A DNA stretch of 52,640 nt. Origin: Paenibacillus agaridevorans. Lineage in GTDB: Bacteria; Bacillota; Bacilli; Paenibacillales; Paenibacillaceae. The notes below the pieces were generated by a model, which saw only the letters and a program-made list of their open reading frames with translations, searched no databases and was not told where the DNA came from. This document shows positions 7,017-14,324 of this stretch, in pieces (positions within the stretch are counted from its first letter, which is position 1; each line of letters opens with the position of its first letter). A program made the position numbers and the translations under genes. The DNA is taken from positions 8,301 through 60,940 of the forward strand of contig NZ_BDQX01000116.1 in the NCBI RefSeq assembly GCF_003112455.1, given 5' to 3'.

Positions 7017-8648
7017 ATGGCAGAGGAGACGGAAACTGGTGAGATGCCTCAGATTGGCGATGTATTTGCTGGAAGATACCTCATTGAGAAAGTTGCGGGA
7101 CAAGGTGGTATGGGGATTGTTTATGCTGCCCGAGACACGAAGCTGGCAGGACGAAGGGTCGCCCTTAAGGTAACGAGATCCAAGGGCGGCAACTCGTCCG
7201 AATCGTCCGAAGCAGCAACGTTGATGAGATTGGATCATCCGAACCTTCCGCGTATAACGGACTATTACCCTCTGGATAAACCTCATCGCGTAGAGGCGCT
7301 CGTCATGGAATACATCGAAGGCAGTACCTTGGCCGAGTGGCTGGTAGAAACGCGCAAACCGATGACGAATCTCGATGTGCTCCGGATCGGTTTGCAGCTA
7401 TGTTCTGCATTGTTATATCTGCATGAGCAGCAGAGACCGATCATTCATCGGGATTTGAAGCCCTCCAATATCATGATCGACAGTTCGGGGACGGTCAAGC
7501 TCATTGACTTCGGGATATCGAGAATATACAAGGAAGGAAAGCAAGGCGATACGATGGTGCTCGGAACATCAGGTTACGCCGCGCCTGAAATGCTGCGAGG
7601 ATTGCAGAGCGACGCCCGAAGCGATATTTACAGCCTGGGAGCCGTGATGCTGAGTTTGCTGACAGGAACACCTACTTCTGATGAAAGAGGCGTTCGTTAT
7701 GGGGACAACGGGAGAGGGAAGCTCAGGCTGCCGGCAGCTGTTCGCGGCTCCTTTGCAGAATTGTTGGAACGATTGCTGCATTGGAATCCGGAATCGCGTT
7801 TTCAATCGATGCGCGAAGTTGAAACGTCGATGAGAACTTTGCTTGGAGAGGACAAAGTTCAGAGAGAGCAAACACGATTTGCACGAATCGAGAACGAAGC
7901 AACAAATGAAAGTCCTGTGCGAGTTGTTTTATTAAGTTTATCGGGAGGTGCTGGAGCAACCCTGTTAACCATTACGCTGGCCGTTCTGCTTGCTAGACGT
8001 GGAAGGACGGTGACGGCTGCCGAATATGCCGGATTGCCTCCGGTGTGGTGCGAGTTGCTGCCAGCTGCGATAAGGGGGGAGTCAGAGCTTTACTGGAAGA
8101 AGGGGGGAGGAGCGAAGGGGCTTAATAACAGAGGACGGGGCAAGTCCAAGAGCGCGGCTGCGCCTGTAAGGTGGCTGCTGGCCGATCATGAATTATTTGC
8201 AAACGACGAAGAGGATGACAAATGGTCGCGTTTCGAGCTAGAGCTTCGCCTGAACAGAGGCGAATTTGAAATTGTGGATTTATCCGGCGATTGGGAAGCT
8301 CCGGAATCCGTCCCGCTCATTCGCAAAGCCGATCACATAATCGTTATTGCCGATCCCGATGTATACAAGTGGCAGCCGGCACGGCTGGAGAGGCTGAAAC
8401 GGCTCCGCGGGGAGTCGCTTCAGCAAGGTCGCGTCTTCCATTATGTTGCAAACAAACATACAAACTTTGGATATGACAGATATTGGCTGTCGATGCTGCC
8501 TGACGCTCCTTCTGCAATCGTCCCGCTGCTGCCGCAAGAAAAATTATGGAGCTTGATTTGGAGCGGGAAGTGGCTCACCGATCACAAGCAGCTCGATCAA
8601 ATGCTGTCAATCGCTTTGCAGCCATTAATCGATAAGTTGATGGAGTGA
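7017..8648 (+). CDS. Hanks-type Ser/Thr protein kinase fused to a degenerate MinD/ParA-like P-loop domain
   Basis: Predicted cytoplasmic 543-residue protein with no transmembrane segment. Kinase domain about 15-285: glycine loop GQGGMG (28-33), ATP-binding K51, catalytic HRDLKPSN (144-151), DFG (164-166) and activation-segment GTSGYAAPE, all intact. Residues about 301-543 look like a MinD/CpaE/ParA fold: VVLLSLSGGAGATLLT sits where MinD has KGGVGKTT but lacks the P-loop lysines. FEIVDLSGDW and DHIIVIADPD match the later strands. An ATG at 6951 lies inside the terminator hairpin and is rejected. ATG 7017 (or 6993) is preferred because AAGGGATGGG precedes it and the kinase domain begins soon after. 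It is followed by a two-component system. Target and signal are unknown. Confidence 0.85.
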   Translation: MAEETETGEMPQIGDVFAGRYLIEKVAGQGGMGIVYAARDTKLAGRRVALKVTRSKGGNSSESSEAATLMRLDHPNLPRITDYYPLDKPHRVEALVMEYIEGSTLAEWLVETRKPMTNLDVLRIGLQLCSALLYLHEQQRPIIHRDLKPSNIMIDSSGTVKLIDFGISRIYKEGKQGDTMVLGTSGYAAPEMLRGLQSDARSDIYSLGAVMLSLLTGTPTSDERGVRYGDNGRGKLRLPAAVRGSFAELLERLLHWNPESRFQSMREVETSMRTLLGEDKVQREQTRFARIENEATNESPVRVVLLSLSGGAGATLLTITLAVLLARRGRTVTAAEYAGLPPVWCELLPAAIRGESELYWKKGGGAKGLNNRGRGKSKSAAAPVRWLLADHELFANDEEDDKWSRFELELRLNRGEFEIVDLSGDWEAPESVPLIRKADHIIVIADPDVYKWQPARLERLKRLRGESLQQGRVFHYVANKHTNFGYDRYWLSMLPDAPSAIVPLLPQEKLWSLIWSGKWLTDHKQLDQMLSIALQPLIDKLME

Positions 8649-8682
8649 GACGTTCCCAGGACCCCGGCGAATATGATGCGGC

Positions 8683-8712
8683 TTGCAATCCTCTGGCGCC
8701 TTCAATTATGAT
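8683..8712 (+). promoter_or_regulatory. Predicted promoter for the two-component system
   Basis: TTGCAA (8683-8688), 18-bp spacer, TATGAT (8707-8712), lying between the kinase stop and the response regulator start at 8752. It suggests the two-component genes can be transcribed separately from the kinase. Confidence 0.4.
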
Positions 8713-8751
8713 GAATATATTATTTTTGCTAGAGGGAAGGTGCTTCACGTT

Positions 8752-9450
8752 ATGAATGAACGCGTCTTGGTCGTAGAAGATGAAGCAGGAATCGCTCGAA
8801 TCTTGCAATTGGAATTGGAGCATGAGGGATATACCGTAGGCGTTGCTCCGGATGGACGGTCGGGCTATGAGATGGCTTCCACGGGCGAGTGGCAGCTGAT
8901 TCTGCTGGATGTCATGCTGCCGGAGATGAGCGGCATCGAGGTGTTGCGCTTGATCCGTCAGGCGGGCAACCCTGTTCCCATTATATTATTGACAGCTCGG
9001 GATACGGTCCCTGACAAGGTAAGCGGCTTCGAGCACGGCGCCAATGATTATATAACGAAGCCGTTCGCAATGGAGGAGCTGCTGGCGCGTGTCCGCAACA
9101 TTCTCCGTATCTTCCAGCAGTACCCTAAAGAAGCGGAAGGCTCCGATATTATCAAGCTGGGCGATCTGTCCATCGAGCTGCGCTCCCGCAAGGTGTACCG
9201 CAAGGATATTCTCATTGAACTGACGCCTCGGGAATTCGAATTGCTTGTTTACCTGGTTGAGAATCGCAACGAGGAGAAGTCTCGCGAGGATATTTTGTCG
9301 GAAGTATGGGGCTACGACTTTATCGGGGAGACGAATCTGGTCGACGTGTATATCCGTTATCTGCGGCAAAAGCTGGACAAGGGGTATCGGCATAAGCTGA
9401 TTCATACCGTGCGAGGAGTCGGCTATATGATTAAGGAGCCGGATGCATGA
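8752..9450 (+). CDS. OmpR/PhoB-family response regulator
   Basis: DNA-binding response regulator, 232 residues. Receiver domain 1-115: acidic pair in VVEDEAG (residues 9-10), phospho-acceptor D53 in LILLDVMLP, and the conserved Lys in YITKPFAMEE near 102. A winged-helix effector domain follows (ELTPREFELLVYLVENR; the end reads TVRGVGYMIKEPDA), typical of OmpR/PhoB regulators. The ATG at 8752 is chosen because GGGAAGGTG lies 9 bases upstream and the receiver begins directly after it. The stop overlaps the sensor kinase start (ATGA), showing a coupled pair. Regulon and stimulus cannot be read from the sequence. Confidence 0.95.
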   Translation: MNERVLVVEDEAGIARILQLELEHEGYTVGVAPDGRSGYEMASTGEWQLILLDVMLPEMSGIEVLRLIRQAGNPVPIILLTARDTVPDKVSGFEHGANDYITKPFAMEELLARVRNILRIFQQYPKEAEGSDIIKLGDLSIELRSRKVYRKDILIELTPREFELLVYLVENRNEEKSREDILSEVWGYDFIGETNLVDVYIRYLRQKLDKGYRHKLIHTVRGVGYMIKEPDA

Positions 9451-10805
9451 CGCTTCGCAAACGGTTTACGCTCTTTACGATTTTCTGGTTAATTCTTATC
9501 CTCATCTTTTTTAATATTTTCGTCTATTTTTACGTAATCAAAATTACGACGGAGAGCGAAGAAGAGGTCATTACGACCAAGATGAATCTGATGCTGGAGA
9601 ACCCTCGCATTCAGAGCGGGCGCGGACTCTCCTCTCCGGATCTGCTCAAGGAATATCATAACGCGAACGAGATGATCAGGATCATCGGTCCGAATAACAG
9701 GGTGCTGAATATTACGGGTACTAACGCCAGTTTGCTGGAGCTGCCCGCAACGTTCGAACCTTATCATCATACCGGCATGCTGACCAAGAGCGGGGAACGT
9801 ATTATCTACATGCGTGTCCCGCTATATTCTGATGGTCAGGTTATCGCGATGTTGGAGATCAATCGGATTTTGGATGAGCTCGACAATTATCTGCAAGTGC
9901 TTGTTGGAGCGTTAAGCGTCACGAGCGCCGGAGCGATCCTGTTTGCGATATTCGGAACCTATTGGTTCACTTCAAGGTTAACCGCACCCATCCAGCAAAT
10001 GGTCAATACGATGCGGGAAATCGATCGCAGCGGCAAGCTGCGACAGATCGATGTCACGGGCCGCGAAGACTCCGCGGAGCTGCAACAGCTCGTGCGGGCA
10101 TTCAATCAGATGATCGAACGGCTGGACCGGACCTTCGAGCGGCAGAAGCAATTCGTCGCCGACGCTTCGCATGAGCTCAAGACGCCGCTAACGGTCATCA
10201 GCAGCTACGCGGGTCTGCTCAAGCGTTGGGGCCGCGATGACGAAAGCGTGCGGGACGAAGCGATCGATGCGATCGCGAAGGAAGCGACGAGGCTGCAGAA
10301 TTTGACCAAGTCGATGCTGATGCTGGCAGAAGCGGAGCAAGAGGATTGGCTCACGCTGGAGATGTTCGACGTGGTGCAGGTCGTAGACGAGCTGTCCACG
10401 ATGCTGCAAACGACGTTCCAGCGGCAGATTCGGGTCAAGACGTTCTCCCGAGTCATTCGAATGTCTGGCGACAAAGATAAAATTCGTCAGCTGCTCGTTA
10501 CCCTATTGGACAACGCGATCAAATACTCCAAGGAGCCGATCGACATCTCTGTTTCCCAATCCAAAAACATCGTCAAAATTGAAGTGAAAGATAAAGGCAT
10601 GGGCATTCCGGAAAATGAAATCCCGCATCTCTTTGAGCGATTCTACCGTGTGGACAGCGCAAGAAGCCGCACGACGGGAGGCGTAGGATTAGGATTGTCC
10701 ATCGCGAAACGGATCGTCGATATGCACGAAGGCAAGATCGACGTATTTAGCCTGCCGAATCTCGGGACGACGATCACCCTGCAATTCAAGCAGCGGAAAT
10801 CTTAA
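9447..10805 (+). CDS. Membrane sensor histidine kinase
   Basis: Sensor kinase of 452 residues paired with the preceding regulator. Order: membrane segment about 9-30, extracytoplasmic sensor about 31-150, membrane segment about 152-174, HAMP about 175-230, HisKA with phospho-acceptor H242 in ASHELKTPL, and an HATPase domain with N-box (LLDNAIKYSKEP), G1 (VKDKGMGIPENEIPHLFERFYRVD) and G2 (GGVGLGLSIAKRIV) boxes. The roughly 120-residue external domain looks like a small PAS/CACHE-like sensor with no recognisable ligand motif. The start overlaps the regulator stop. Closest functional classes in Bacillales respond to envelope stress, but that is inference. Confidence 0.95.
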   Translation: MTLRKRFTLFTIFWLILILIFFNIFVYFYVIKITTESEEEVITTKMNLMLENPRIQSGRGLSSPDLLKEYHNANEMIRIIGPNNRVLNITGTNASLLELPATFEPYHHTGMLTKSGERIIYMRVPLYSDGQVIAMLEINRILDELDNYLQVLVGALSVTSAGAILFAIFGTYWFTSRLTAPIQQMVNTMREIDRSGKLRQIDVTGREDSAELQQLVRAFNQMIERLDRTFERQKQFVADASHELKTPLTVISSYAGLLKRWGRDDESVRDEAIDAIAKEATRLQNLTKSMLMLAEAEQEDWLTLEMFDVVQVVDELSTMLQTTFQRQIRVKTFSRVIRMSGDKDKIRQLLVTLLDNAIKYSKEPIDISVSQSKNIVKIEVKDKGMGIPENEIPHLFERFYRVDSARSRTTGGVGLGLSIAKRIVDMHEGKIDVFSLPNLGTTITLQFKQRKS

Positions 10806-10841
10806 TAGAGGTTGAACACGAACTAATACCGGAGGTGCATC

Positions 10842-11708
10842 ATGAAATTTCGTACGGCTGCCGTGCAATATCGGCTGACGGATATAACCGACTTCGAGCA
10901 ATTCCGTGCTCAAGTAACTCATTACGTACGCAACGCGTCGGAGTACGGCGTTCAGTTCTTGTTATTCCCGGAGTTTATGACAACTCAATTGCTGTCGATC
11001 GGAGATGAGCATGGCCAGGCACTTCCGATCGATCTCCTGCCAACCTTTACGGATGCTTATGTGGAGTTGTTCCGGTCGCTTGCTGCCGAATACGGCATGT
11101 ATATCATAGGCGGAACGCATGTAGTCGCTACCCAGGGCGGCAAACGCCGTAATCGAGCTTTCCTGTTCCATCCGGACGGGAAGATCGATACCCAGGACAA
11201 AATCCACCTCACGCCAACTGAAGTGACGGAGTGGGAAATGTCCAAGGGGGAAGGCGTCGAGGTGTTCCAGACGGAATTCGGTACGATCGCGATGTTAACC
11301 TGTTACGATATCGAGTTTCCGGAAATTGTTCGAATGGCTAGAGCCAAGGGCGCGGATGTCATCTTCTGTCCTTCCTGCACGGATGACAGGCATGGGTTCT
11401 ACCGTGTAAGATACTGCTGTCATGCGAGAACGATCGAAAATCAGGTCTACGTCGTGACGACAGGAACGGTCGGCTCGCTCCGAACCGTAGACTTTATGCG
11501 CGCCAACTTCGGACAGGCCGCCATAATTGCTCCGAACGATATTCCGTTCCCGCCAGGCGGCATTATCGCGGAAGGAATCGTGAACGATGATATGCTCGTC
11601 GTTGGCGATCTGGATCTAACCTTGCTGGAGCAGGTTAGGAAGGATGGATCGGTCATGACCTGGAGAGACCGTAGAGTCGATCTGTATACGGACTGGAGCC
11701 CGCGATGA
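10842..11708 (+). CDS. Carbon-nitrogen hydrolase (nitrilase superfamily)
   Basis: Amidase/nitrilase-fold enzyme, 288 residues, with the full Glu-Lys-Cys triad: E44 in LLFPEFM, K120 in TQDKIHL and C154 in MLTCYDIEFPE. It hydrolyses a non-peptide C-N bond; the substrate is unknown. A clear ribosome site (GGAGGTGCATC) precedes the ATG. The stop overlaps the next gene, a GNAT protein. In B. subtilis, YhcX is, as I recall, one polypeptide joining a GNAT and a nitrilase domain; here the same two activities seem to be encoded as adjacent separate genes in reversed order. Start and family are secure. Confidence 0.92.
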   Translation: MKFRTAAVQYRLTDITDFEQFRAQVTHYVRNASEYGVQFLLFPEFMTTQLLSIGDEHGQALPIDLLPTFTDAYVELFRSLAAEYGMYIIGGTHVVATQGGKRRNRAFLFHPDGKIDTQDKIHLTPTEVTEWEMSKGEGVEVFQTEFGTIAMLTCYDIEFPEIVRMARAKGADVIFCPSCTDDRHGFYRVRYCCHARTIENQVYVVTTGTVGSLRTVDFMRANFGQAAIIAPNDIPFPPGGIIAEGIVNDDMLVVGDLDLTLLEQVRKDGSVMTWRDRRVDLYTDWSPR

Positions 11709-12367
11709 GGAAGGAGCTGTATGTTCGGTCGGAGGGCCGGCTCGTCAAAGCTGTCATTCGTAATTACGGCAGAGACGACTTCGCTGGTCTGATCGATGTT
11801 CAGAAGGCTTGTTTCCCGCCGCCTTTCCCGGAAGAGCTGCTATGGAACGAGGAGCAGCTTGCCTGCCATGTAAAGACATTTCCCGAGGGCGCAATATGCG
11901 CCGAGATCGATGGCGTTATTGTAGGCTCCATGACCGGGCTCATCGTCGATATGGCGGATTACGGCCATGATCACAGCTGGTCGGCGGTAACCGATGACGG
12001 TTATATCCGGAATCATAACCCGCGAGGCCAAACGTTGTACGTGGTAGATATCGGAGTCGTTCCTGCTTACCGTCAATCGGGTCTGGGCAAGTGGATGATG
12101 CAGACCTTATACGAGACGGTCGTCCATCTTGGACTGGACAGACTGCTTGGAGGAGGCCGCATGCCGGGGTACGGAGAACGAGCCGGCACGGAGACTCCCG
12201 AACAATACGTAGCCAAAGTGTTGTCCGGCGAGTGGAACGATCCCGTCATTTCGTTCCTGCTGCGCTGCGGCCGCATGCCGGTGGGCATCGCGGACGGCTA
12301 TCTGGAGGATGAGCAGTCGCTCAACTATGCCGTTCTGATGGAATGGCGTAATCCATTCAAAAGTTAA
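11705..12367 (+). CDS. GNAT-family N-acetyltransferase partner of the nitrilase
   Basis: GNAT acetyltransferase of 220 residues. The acetyl-CoA site is in VVDIGVVPAYRQSGLGKWMM (the R/Q-x-x-G-x-G/A loop appears as RQSGLG). The C-terminal part, with GGGRMPGYGERAG and SFLLRCGRMPVGIADGY, resembles the GNAT domain of YhcX-type fusion proteins. Its ATG overlaps the nitrilase stop (ATGA), implying coupled translation and a shared pathway. The acceptor amine is unknown. A modest inference is that acetylation and amide hydrolysis act on the same small molecule. Confidence 0.85.
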   Translation: MRKELYVRSEGRLVKAVIRNYGRDDFAGLIDVQKACFPPPFPEELLWNEEQLACHVKTFPEGAICAEIDGVIVGSMTGLIVDMADYGHDHSWSAVTDDGYIRNHNPRGQTLYVVDIGVVPAYRQSGLGKWMMQTLYETVVHLGLDRLLGGGRMPGYGERAGTETPEQYVAKVLSGEWNDPVISFLLRCGRMPVGIADGYLEDEQSLNYAVLMEWRNPFKS

Positions 12368-12406
12368 CCTACTTCATTACATATATGACACGCAGGAGGA
12401 ATATCC

Positions 12407-13081
12407 ATGTTGACTTATCATCGTATCCAATCTATTCAAGATCCGCATTTCCGCTCCCTCCATGAGCTGCTTGGCACGATATTCCCGCCTGAGGAAGTGT
12501 TGGCTTATGATCTTTGGGCTGAGCCGCTGCAAGATCCCGGCATCCATGTTTATGTTGCGCTCAAGGAGGAAGCTGTGGTCGGCGCGACCGAATATCGCTA
12601 TTATCCGGACATGCGCGTAGCGATGACGGATTTCACCATCATTGGCAAGCCTGCACTCGGAATCGGCCGATTCCTGCTGACGAACAGGGAGAAGGATTTG
12701 AAGCGGCTTGCGGAGCAATCAGGTACGGAGCCTATCGGCATGTTTGCGGAGGTATACGATCCCTATCGGGCGGTCTCGCATGAATTCGGCGGCGTATCTC
12801 CAATGAATCCCATTGTGCGTCGTGAGGTATTGTCGCATATCGGATACCGGCGTCTGGACCTGACTTACGTTCATCCTTCCTGGGAGCATACGGGTGAAGC
12901 GGTGTCCGAGTTGGATCTCTGTTTTCTACCCCGCAGCGAGGAGCTTGATGCCATTCCTGCCGCGCTCGTCGTAGAGTTCCTGACGACTTATTATTCCGCG
13001 CTGCCGAATAAGCCTCAAGCATGGCTGGACATGATCCAGCAGCTGAGATCCCGGGAAGAAGTACGTCTGCTCGCTCTATGA
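12407..13081 (+). CDS. GNAT-like N-acetyltransferase, divergent
   Basis: Protein of 224 residues resembling GNAT proteins in its first two thirds (YVALKEEAVVGATEYRYYPD as strands 2-4, followed by IGIGRFLL-like acetyl-CoA loop region GIGRFLLTN). The usual Q/RxxGxG/A loop is weak, so activity is uncertain. AGGAGGAATATCC precedes the ATG. The gene lies 39 bp after the first GNAT gene, and its stop overlaps the metallohydrolase start, so it is part of the same operon. Substrate is unknown. Confidence 0.65.
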   Translation: MLTYHRIQSIQDPHFRSLHELLGTIFPPEEVLAYDLWAEPLQDPGIHVYVALKEEAVVGATEYRYYPDMRVAMTDFTIIGKPALGIGRFLLTNREKDLKRLAEQSGTEPIGMFAEVYDPYRAVSHEFGGVSPMNPIVRREVLSHIGYRRLDLTYVHPSWEHTGEAVSELDLCFLPRSEELDAIPAALVVEFLTTYYSALPNKPQAWLDMIQQLRSREEVRLLAL

Positions 13082-13863
13082 GTACATTGATATTTCGGGG
13101 GACGGGAGATTCTCAGGGAGTGCCTCGCATCTATTGCGAATGCGAGGTGTGCATGGAAGCGAGAGGGACAGGCGAAAACCTGCGCTTGCGGCCATCCTTG
13201 CAATGGCAGGATGCCGATGCAGGAACAACCTGGATCGATTGCGGCCCGGACTTCGGTCGGCAAATGGAAGCGGCCCATCTGCGGGATATAGACCGTATGC
13301 TTATTACGCATGCCCATTACGATCATATTGGCGGTCTACCCGAGTGGTATGATGTTTGCCGCTGGACGGGGAAGACAGGAGCGGCTCACGCCCCGACCGA
13401 GGTTATTGAGGAAATCCTTCAGAGATTCCCGTGGATCGCCAGCCGAATCGAGTTCAAGCCGTTCGACGCTCCGATGATGATTGGGGCTTGGAAGGCTAGC
13501 AGCTGGAGGGTCAATCATGGAAAGAACGGATACGCTTATGCTTTTTCGTTCCAACACGCTCATACGGGGTATCGCTGGATCTATTGCCCGGATGCGATTG
13601 AACTGACAGAGGAACAGCAGAAGCCGATGGCAAGGGCGGATCTGATTATTCTGGGAACAAGCTTCTTCCGAGAGCCATATCCGATGGAGACGCGATCCGT
13701 TTATGATGTCGAGGAGGCGATCGGACTGGCGCGGAAGTGGAAGCCTGGAAGGACCATTCTGACACATATGTCTCACGACATCGATGTAGCCAGAGGGGAT
13801 GAACTTCCGGCAGGAATGGCTTTTGCGCATACAGGCATGCAAATCGAGGTAACCCGTTCCTGA
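13078..13863 (+). CDS. PhnP-like metallo-beta-lactamase-fold hydrolase
   Basis: MBL-fold enzyme of 261 residues, resembling PhnP cyclic phosphodiesterases in the N-terminal FRGTGDSQGVPRIYCECEVC stretch. The metal motif is H78-A-H80-Y-D82-H83, followed by the Asp of IYCPDA and the His of LTHMSHDID. The ATG at 13078 overlaps the GNAT stop (ATGA) and yields the expected N-terminus; an upstream in-frame ATG lies inside the GNAT gene. It is the last gene of the nitrilase-GNAT-GNAT-MBL operon. A phosphodiesterase activity is inferred from the family only. Confidence 0.88.
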   Translation: MSTLIFRGTGDSQGVPRIYCECEVCMEARGTGENLRLRPSLQWQDADAGTTWIDCGPDFGRQMEAAHLRDIDRMLITHAHYDHIGGLPEWYDVCRWTGKTGAAHAPTEVIEEILQRFPWIASRIEFKPFDAPMMIGAWKASSWRVNHGKNGYAYAFSFQHAHTGYRWIYCPDAIELTEEQQKPMARADLIILGTSFFREPYPMETRSVYDVEEAIGLARKWKPGRTILTHMSHDIDVARGDELPAGMAFAHTGMQIEVTRS

Positions 13864-13901
13864 CTGAAAAGGGCTGCGAAGTTTAACGGAACCATTAACG
13901 C

Positions 13902-13930
13902 TTGACGAAGGCGACTTCATTTTGTATGAT
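13902..13930 (+). promoter_or_regulatory. Predicted sigma-A promoter of the mutS2-like leader
   Basis: TTGACG (13902-13907), 17-bp spacer, TATGAT (13925-13930): a near-consensus promoter. Predicted start is near 13937, giving an approximately 390-nt leader before the GTG at 14325. Confidence 0.7.
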
Positions 13931-13966
13931 GGGGATAGTTTTTGGTATTCGGAAGGGGAAATTTTA

Positions 13967-13993
13967 ATGACTGCCGGTGTTCTTAACTCTTAA
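13967..13993 (+). CDS. Predicted 8-codon leader peptide MTAGVLNS
   Basis: Short ORF encoding MTAGVLNS followed by TAA, preceded by GGAAGGGG with 9-base spacing, about 30 nt after the predicted transcription start. Bases 13977-13989, covering the last codons, are complementary to 14085-14097 over 13 positions with two G-U pairs. Translation of the uORF would open that helix. This is the usual geometry of ribosome-sensing attenuators. Translation itself is not proven. Confidence 0.55.
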   Translation: MTAGVLNS

Positions 13994-14097
13994 AAAAGGA
14001 TCATATTGGAATTATGAAGTTCTCCCGCTATAGGTCTGTTCGCAGAACGGACTACGCAGGGTGTATTTTGTAATTCGAATCCTAGAGTTGAGAACAT
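13977..14097 (+). ncRNA. Structured leader RNA: 121-nt rod of nested helices
   Basis: Five nested helices can form one extended hairpin: 13977-13989 with 14085-14097; AGGAT 13997-14001 with ATCCT 14079-14083; GAATTA 14009-14014 with TAATTC 14071-14076; CCCGC 14024-14028 with GCAGGG 14056-14061; GTCTGTTC 14034-14041 with GAACGGAC 14045-14052, loop GCA. It lies between a promoter and a terminator. It may be the attenuator of the downstream mutS2-like gene or part of a free small RNA ending at 14166. I could not match it to a riboswitch class I know. Confidence 0.55.
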
Positions 14098-14138
14098 GTG
14101 GATTTCCGTCTGTTTACCTACGGGCTGACAGTCTGATC

Positions 14139-14166
14139 ACCGTGCTCTTTGCAGCACGGTTTTTTT
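14139..14166 (+). terminator. Intrinsic terminator 1 in the mutS2-like leader
   Basis: ACCGTGCT (14139-14146) pairs with AGCACGGT (14153-14160), 6-base loop, followed by a run of T. It ends the structured leader about 230 nt after the predicted start. Confidence 0.85.
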
Positions 14167-14254
14167 GCGTCTATTTTCCGTTACCCTTTTCGTCGGCCTC
14201 CAGGGAGAACGGAACGTAAGCATGCAGAAGTTTGGACTGCCATGCCCATAACTG

Positions 14255-14301
14255 GACAGGAACGGAACGCGCCCGCGTTCTGTTCCTGTCTATTTTTTTT
14301 T
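14255..14301 (+). terminator. Intrinsic terminator 2 abutting the mutS2-like ribosome site
   Basis: A 17-position inverted repeat (14255-14271 with 14274-14290, one G-U) followed by TATTTTTTTTT. The T-run ends four bases before AAAAAAGGAG of the downstream gene, so the gene can be expressed only if this structure is avoided or another promoter exists. A second copy of GAACGGAACG at 14207-14216 can pair with the same right arm. Confidence 0.8.
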
Positions 14302-14324
14302 CTCAAAAAAGGAGCTGTTGATAA

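Noticed and set aside
13937-14166. Naming the structured leader a 6S RNA
   Set aside because: Length and rod shape fit loosely, but I cannot show the conserved 6S bubble, and a uORF and second terminator fit attenuation better. Kept as an alternative only.
14222-14251. Second leader ORF MQKFGLPCP before terminator 2
   Set aside because: Nearest purine-rich ribosome site is too far upstream; no support for translation.
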